A DNA stretch of 64,000 nucleotides from Paraburkholderia unamae (GTDB taxonomy: Bacteria > Pseudomonadota > Gammaproteobacteria > Burkholderiales > Burkholderiaceae), in contig NZ_QLSU01000010.1 in the NCBI RefSeq assembly GCF_003268775.1, forward strand, positions 1 to 64,000, in the 5' to 3' direction. Both the position numbers and the translations under genes were made by a program. The notes under the pieces are model-generated. The model was given only the letters and a program-made list of their open reading frames with translations, had not been told where the DNA came from and ran no database searches. Shown one piece after another: positions 60,561 through 64,000 of the stretch; the first letter of the stretch is position 1; every line of letters begins with the position of its first letter.

Positions 60561-60662
60561 TAGAATTGAGGGCAAGACACGCTACGCGGCGCGCCGTGCG
60601 CCTGCGCACGGAAGCCCGCGCACGTAGCCGCCACAATCGACTCGGGGACCACCGGAGCGAAG

Positions 60663-62003
60663 ATGAGCGAACCCTCACTCGAAGCTGTACGCCGCGACCA
60701 TGCGGGCTGGATATTCGTGCACTTGCAGGGCGAGCCCTACGACCGGGGCGAGCAGCACGGCAAGTTGCTCGCTCACGAGATCCGCAACGCCATACGCACC
60801 GCGCGCTATCTCGCGAAGTGGGACACGGGCGAGGACTTCGACACCTTCGTCAACGCCGCGATCGCGCAGTTCGCGCCGCGCCTGGACACCGAGTTCGCCG
60901 ACGAGATCCAGGGCATCGCGGACGGCGCGGGCCTCAAGTTCGCCGAGGTGCTCGCCTGGAACGGCTACATGGACCTGCTGCAAAGCTGGTGGCCAACCCA
61001 TGTGGCGGCGCGCCAGCCGCAGTCCGCGGTGCACCTGTGGCGCGGCCGGCGCGGCCACCATTGCAGCGCGTTCATTGCCACCGGAAGCGCGACGCGCGAC
61101 GGCCGCATCGTCATGGCGCACAACTCGTGGGACCGCTACGCGGCCGGCGACGCCTTCAACATCGTGTTCGACATCGTGCCCGACTCGGGGCACCGCATTC
61201 TCATGCAGGGCCTGCCCGGCTGCATTTCGAGCCTCACCGACTTCTGGATCAACGGCGCGGGCCTGATGGTGACGGAAACGACGATTTCGAACTTCGTGGG
61301 TTATCGCCCGAGCGGCGCGCCCGAGTTTTATCGCTCGCGGCGCGCCACGCAGTATGCGTCGAGCATCGCGCAATGGTGCGAGATGTTCGCCCAGTCGAAC
61401 AACGCCGGCTACGTGAACAGCTGGCTGCTGGGCGACACGAAAACGGGCGAGATCGCGCGCTACGAACTCGGCTTGCAGCATGCGGGTTTCGAGAGCACGA
61501 AGGACGGCTTCTACAGCGGATTCAACGCGGCCACGGACCTCAAGATCCGCAACCAGGAATGCACCGGCGAAGCCGACGACTACACCGACGTGCGGCGCAA
61601 CGGCGCGCGCCGCCTGCGCTTCATGCAGCTCGCGCAGGAGCATCGCGGCGCGATCGACGCCGAACTGGCCAAGACCATGATCGCGGACCATCACGACGTC
61701 TATCTGGAACGCAGCGACAACCCGTGTTCGCGCACGATCTGCGGCCATCTCGAACTCGACGATGCGCGCTTTGGCGGCGCCGATCACGGGCCGTTCAACC
61801 CATGGGGCGCGAACGACGGCAAGGTGGTCGACAGCGACATGGCGCGCGACATGGCGTTCTGGGCCCGCTGGGGCCATCCGTGCGGCCGGGCGTTCGACGC
61901 CCAGGCGTTCATGCAGCGCCACCCGCAGTGGAACTGGCTCAACGGCTATATGCGCGACCGGCCGTCGTGGCCATGGGCGCGCTTCGAGGCGCTGCGCCCG
62001 TAG
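60663..62003 (+). CDS. C45-type Ntn hydrolase/phospholipase B-like protein
   Basis: A 446-residue protein of the acyl-CoA:6-aminopenicillanate acyltransferase-like (peptidase C45) and phospholipase B-like group. The likely N-terminal nucleophile after self-cleavage is Cys134 in GHHCSAFIATG, followed by SATRDGRIVMAHNSWD, the family's conserved block. ADEIQGIADGAGLKFAEVLAWNGYMDLL lies before it, as in relatives with a propeptide. There is no signal peptide. The natural substrate is unknown; amide or lipid ester bonds are both seen in the family. The start follows CCGGAGCGAAG. Confidence 0.87.
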   Translation: MSEPSLEAVRRDHAGWIFVHLQGEPYDRGEQHGKLLAHEIRNAIRTARYLAKWDTGEDFDTFVNAAIAQFAPRLDTEFADEIQGIADGAGLKFAEVLAWNGYMDLLQSWWPTHVAARQPQSAVHLWRGRRGHHCSAFIATGSATRDGRIVMAHNSWDRYAAGDAFNIVFDIVPDSGHRILMQGLPGCISSLTDFWINGAGLMVTETTISNFVGYRPSGAPEFYRSRRATQYASSIAQWCEMFAQSNNAGYVNSWLLGDTKTGEIARYELGLQHAGFESTKDGFYSGFNAATDLKIRNQECTGEADDYTDVRRNGARRLRFMQLAQEHRGAIDAELAKTMIADHHDVYLERSDNPCSRTICGHLELDDARFGGADHGPFNPWGANDGKVVDSDMARDMAFWARWGHPCGRAFDAQAFMQRHPQWNWLNGYMRDRPSWPWARFEALRP

Positions 62004-62260
62004 CTTCTGCGGGCGCCTGCCCGTCCTTCTCCGCGCAAAAAAAGTACAAACGTTCGAGACGCGCCGGCGCATTTCCTGCCATCATGGAATATCCGTACAC
62101 GCCTCGCGCGCACGGGCCGCAAGAGCGGCCCCCCGGCGCCCCGCGTGGCGGCGCGCCGGCTGCCCCGGCCGGCGCGGCTGCTCGCGTCGCCGCCACGGCT
62201 GGCGGACGCGGTACGGCGCTTGCTGCGACCTGTGGGCCGCATGAGAAAGGAGGTCGAGCG

Positions 62261-62536
62261 ATGAAAACCTCGACACTGATGACCACCGTGCTGTTGTCGG
62301 CCTCGTGCTTTGCCGCTCCGGTACGCACCGCGCAGGACTCGCCGGTCGAACGCGCCGGCGCGCACCTCCCGCTCCAGACCGGTCAGTTCCGCGCCGACGA
62401 CGCCCCGGTGGCGCCTCCTGCCCCCAACGTGCCCGTTTCCGTCACCGACGGTCCCCAGCATTGGGAATATCTCACCCTGCCCAAGTCGCACCGCCTCGAC
62501 AAGACGCTGAGCCCGGACCTGCATCAGCAGACCTGA
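62261..62536 (+). CDS. Small exported hypothetical protein, 91 residues
   Basis: A short protein with an excellent ribosome site (AAAGGAGGTCGAGCG). The N-terminus MKTSTLMTTVLLSASCFAA is a signal peptide with cleavage after about residue 19. The mature part is Pro/Ala-rich (APVAPPAPNVPVSV) and ends with PQHWEYLTLPKSHRLDK. No family was recognised. It is chosen over the long in-frame region from 60566, which is antisense-type frame within the hydrolase gene. Confidence 0.75.
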   Translation: MKTSTLMTTVLLSASCFAAPVRTAQDSPVERAGAHLPLQTGQFRADDAPVAPPAPNVPVSVTDGPQHWEYLTLPKSHRLDKTLSPDLHQQT

Positions 62537-62766
62537 GCCGCGCCGGCCGTCAGGCAGGCAAGCAGGCGTGGCGAGCACGCGGCAAATGCGCGTCAGACGA
62601 GCGTCAGAAGCGCGGCGCGCGCGGTGAAGCCGGTGCACACGTGTCCACGGCGTGCGAGGCGGATTGTGTATGCTTGAGCCGCGCCGCTCACCGCGCGCCA
62701 GCCGAACAACGAACGAGACAACGACGCGAACCGCCCGCACAGGCCGACGCGCAAAGGACGCCACGC

Positions 62767-62997
62767 ATGCCAGCCTCAAGCATTCCCGAAGAACCGATCG
62801 ACCTGCAATTCTCCGACGTGCTGCGCGAAGTGCGCTGGCCCGCGAACAAGGACGAACTCGTGGACGCCGCGCGCACGGCGGGCGCAAGCAATGAAGTGCT
62901 GGGGATTCTCGACGGCATGCCCGAGCAGGATTACCCCAACGTCGATTCGGTCACGCGGCTGATCGGCAGCAACTACGGTCCGGGCATCGGCGCCTAG
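62767..62997 (+). CDS. DUF2795-family small protein
   Basis: A 76-residue protein of the DUF2795 type: IDLQFSDVLREVRWPANKDELVDAAR leads into a short helical domain with VLGILDGMPEQDYPNVDSV. The family has no known activity. The start follows AAAGGACGCC. A DnaK-suppressor-like or nucleoid role has not been shown for this family. Confidence 0.85.
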   Translation: MPASSIPEEPIDLQFSDVLREVRWPANKDELVDAARTAGASNEVLGILDGMPEQDYPNVDSVTRLIGSNYGPGIGA

Positions 62998-63060
62998 GTC
63001 AGGCCCGGTTCGCAGCCGGATCCCCCTCCATTGACGCCCGTGCGCGAGCGCGCGCGGGGC

Positions 63061-63678
63061 TCAGGCGTCGCGCCCGAACACGACCCGCGCGAGGAAGCTC
63101 GCGAGCACGGTTTCGACGACCGGCGGCGTGACGTGCTGCGGGTCGGCCGTGGCGAGAAACTGCACCCCGTCGCACAGCCCCATCAGGCCAACCGCGAGCA
63201 ACTGCGGCTCGATCGGCAGGGGGGTGCCCACGCGCCTCGAAAACTCCTCGATATACGCGGCAAGACTGTCGCGCTTTTCCTGCATGAAAGCGTTAAAACG
63301 CACGCGAAAGCGCGCGTCGCGCGCGGCCAGCAGCTTGGCCTCCACCCACAGGAGGAAAACCTTGTTGTCCTGCGGCATGCGGCTGTAATACGTGAGCACA
63401 CGCGCTTCCATCTGCTCGCGCGACACCTCGGTTTCGAAGATCGCGCGCAGGTCCGTCTGCATGGCCTCGTGATCGCGCCGCAGCAATTCCACGAGCAGGT
63501 CCGACTTGCCGGAAAAATTCGAGTAGAACGCGCCGCGCGTGTAGCCCGCGGCATGCGCGATGTCCTCCACGCTCGCCCCCACGAACCCTTTTTTCATGAA
63601 CATGGCCTGCGCCGCGTCGAGCAGGCGCTCGCGCGTCTGATCGCGGCTTTGCTCACGGGTGAGTCGGATGCGCTTCAT
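63061..63678 (-). CDS. TetR-family transcriptional regulator
   Basis: A 205-residue TetR-type regulator. The helix-turn-helix lies about residues 10-55 (RERLLDAAQAMFMKKGFVGA, EDIAHAAGYTRGAFYSNFSG). The ligand domain opens KSDLLVELLRRDHEAMQTDL. This kind often controls an efflux pump. The start at 63678 is chosen for its fit to the family; the frame to 63753 adds 25 non-conserved residues. It is read away from the window edge, and the probable operator lies between it and whatever follows beyond 64000. Confidence 0.92.
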   Translation of the reverse strand: MKRIRLTREQSRDQTRERLLDAAQAMFMKKGFVGASVEDIAHAAGYTRGAFYSNFSGKSDLLVELLRRDHEAMQTDLRAIFETEVSREQMEARVLTYYSRMPQDNKVFLLWVEAKLLAARDARFRVRFNAFMQEKRDSLAAYIEEFSRRVGTPLPIEPQLLAVGLMGLCDGVQFLATADPQHVTPPVVETVLASFLARVVFGRDA

Positions 63679-63765
63679 GGCGTGGGGCTTCGTGATGACG
63701 TGATGTCGGGTGGGTTGGCGGGAGTCTAACACTGAAACATTCTTCGGATTCAACTTCGCACTCAG

Positions 63766-63779
63766 ATACAGTGTTGTAT
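63766..63779. promoter_or_regulatory. TetR-type operator at the right end of the window
   Basis: ATACA-GTGT-TGTAT is an inverted repeat of five bases per arm, with a further AACACTG at 63728 that complements CAGTGTT at 63769. It lies 90 bases upstream of the TetR start, in a short AT-rich patch. The remaining 220 bases to the window end carry no gene. Confidence 0.65.
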
Positions 63780-64000
63780 TAGAATCCGGCTCATCATCCC
63801 AAACCGGGGGCGTGTGCGCGAGGCCGCGCGGCGCCCGCGGTTCAACGGCGGCGCAACTGGCCCGGCGGTTTGCGGTCTGCGTGCGCGCAAGGCGTATCGA
63901 GGTCCAAGTGAATCGTTGCGGTCGTGGCGCGTCGAGCAGGATGCGCGGAGGTTCCAGTCAGCATTCCAGTCAAGGTTCCGGTGAATCCCGCCGCGCGGCG

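Noticed and set aside
58768..60678. A 636-codon minus-strand open frame
   Set aside because: It is antisense to the chloride channel gene, His/Arg-rich and without any motif.
1..64000. CRISPR arrays, tRNA or rRNA genes, prophage or insertion sequences
   Set aside because: No regular repeat-spacer pattern, no recognisable RNA gene and no transposase or integrase sequence was found; a covariance-model search could still reveal a small RNA.

Overview
The window is high-GC DNA with gene content typical of Burkholderiaceae, most likely Paraburkholderia, Caballeronia or Burkholderia. The pointers are a Burkholderia-type trimeric porin, a PGDYG-domain protein, the etfBA/ETF-QO neighbourhood, a 2-ketogluconate (kgu) operon with its PtxS-type operator, and dense overlapping ATGA gene junctions. 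The genus is inferred from protein character only. No rRNA, tRNA, CRISPR array, prophage or intact insertion sequence was recognised. The window reads as chromosomal metabolic and transport DNA with two decayed patches.

Layout. 1-3845: end of ETF-ubiquinone oxidoreductase, an alpha-methylacyl-CoA racemase-like gene, and etfBA closed by a strong terminator; this is fatty-acid/branched-acid electron transfer. 3859-6824: a metallo-beta-lactamase-fold hydrolase, a Lys/Ala-rich DNA-binding-like protein, a small unknown and a methyltransferase. 6864-10296: a LysR remnant, a membrane protein, a porin, and the remains of a divergent AraC/SDR pair that lost its shared promoter. 10508-13170: a zinc alcohol dehydrogenase, then a secreted Pro/Gly-rich protein coupled to a DUF2092 lipoprotein. 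13322-17753: a possible new catabolic module (palindromic operator, MFS carrier, class III CoA-transferase, citrate-synthase-like lyase, IclR regulator). 17836-24756: a GH1 beta-glucosidase plus sugar ABC transporter operon with its LacI regulator and operator.

24889-35502: SulP permease; the stress cluster prkA-yeaH-spoVR; a 2-keto-4-pentenoate hydratase-like gene; a chemoreceptor with a CheR/CheB docking tail. 35707-41989: a full ribose operon rbsB-A-C-R-K with a palindromic operator. 42076-50062: corA, a lipoprotein, an orphan cydX coupled to a P-loop protein, an Lrp-regulated dehydrogenase with tandem operator boxes, a Spy-like periplasmic protein, PGDYG and DUF proteins, a YhfC-type membrane protease and a Fic protein. 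50079-55443: kguE-K-T-D-ptxS. 55536-60560: a yeiE/yeiH-like divergent pair, a glutathione transferase and a ClcB-like chloride channel. 60663-64000: a C45/Ntn hydrolase, two small proteins and a TetR regulator with a palindrome pointing out of the window.

Regulation can be read well here: four palindromic operators sit next to their probable LacI- or TetR-family regulators, and a tandem box sits next to an Lrp regulator. The best candidates for something new are the CoA-transferase/lyase module, the orphan cydX/P-loop pair and the His-rich extension on SpoVR.
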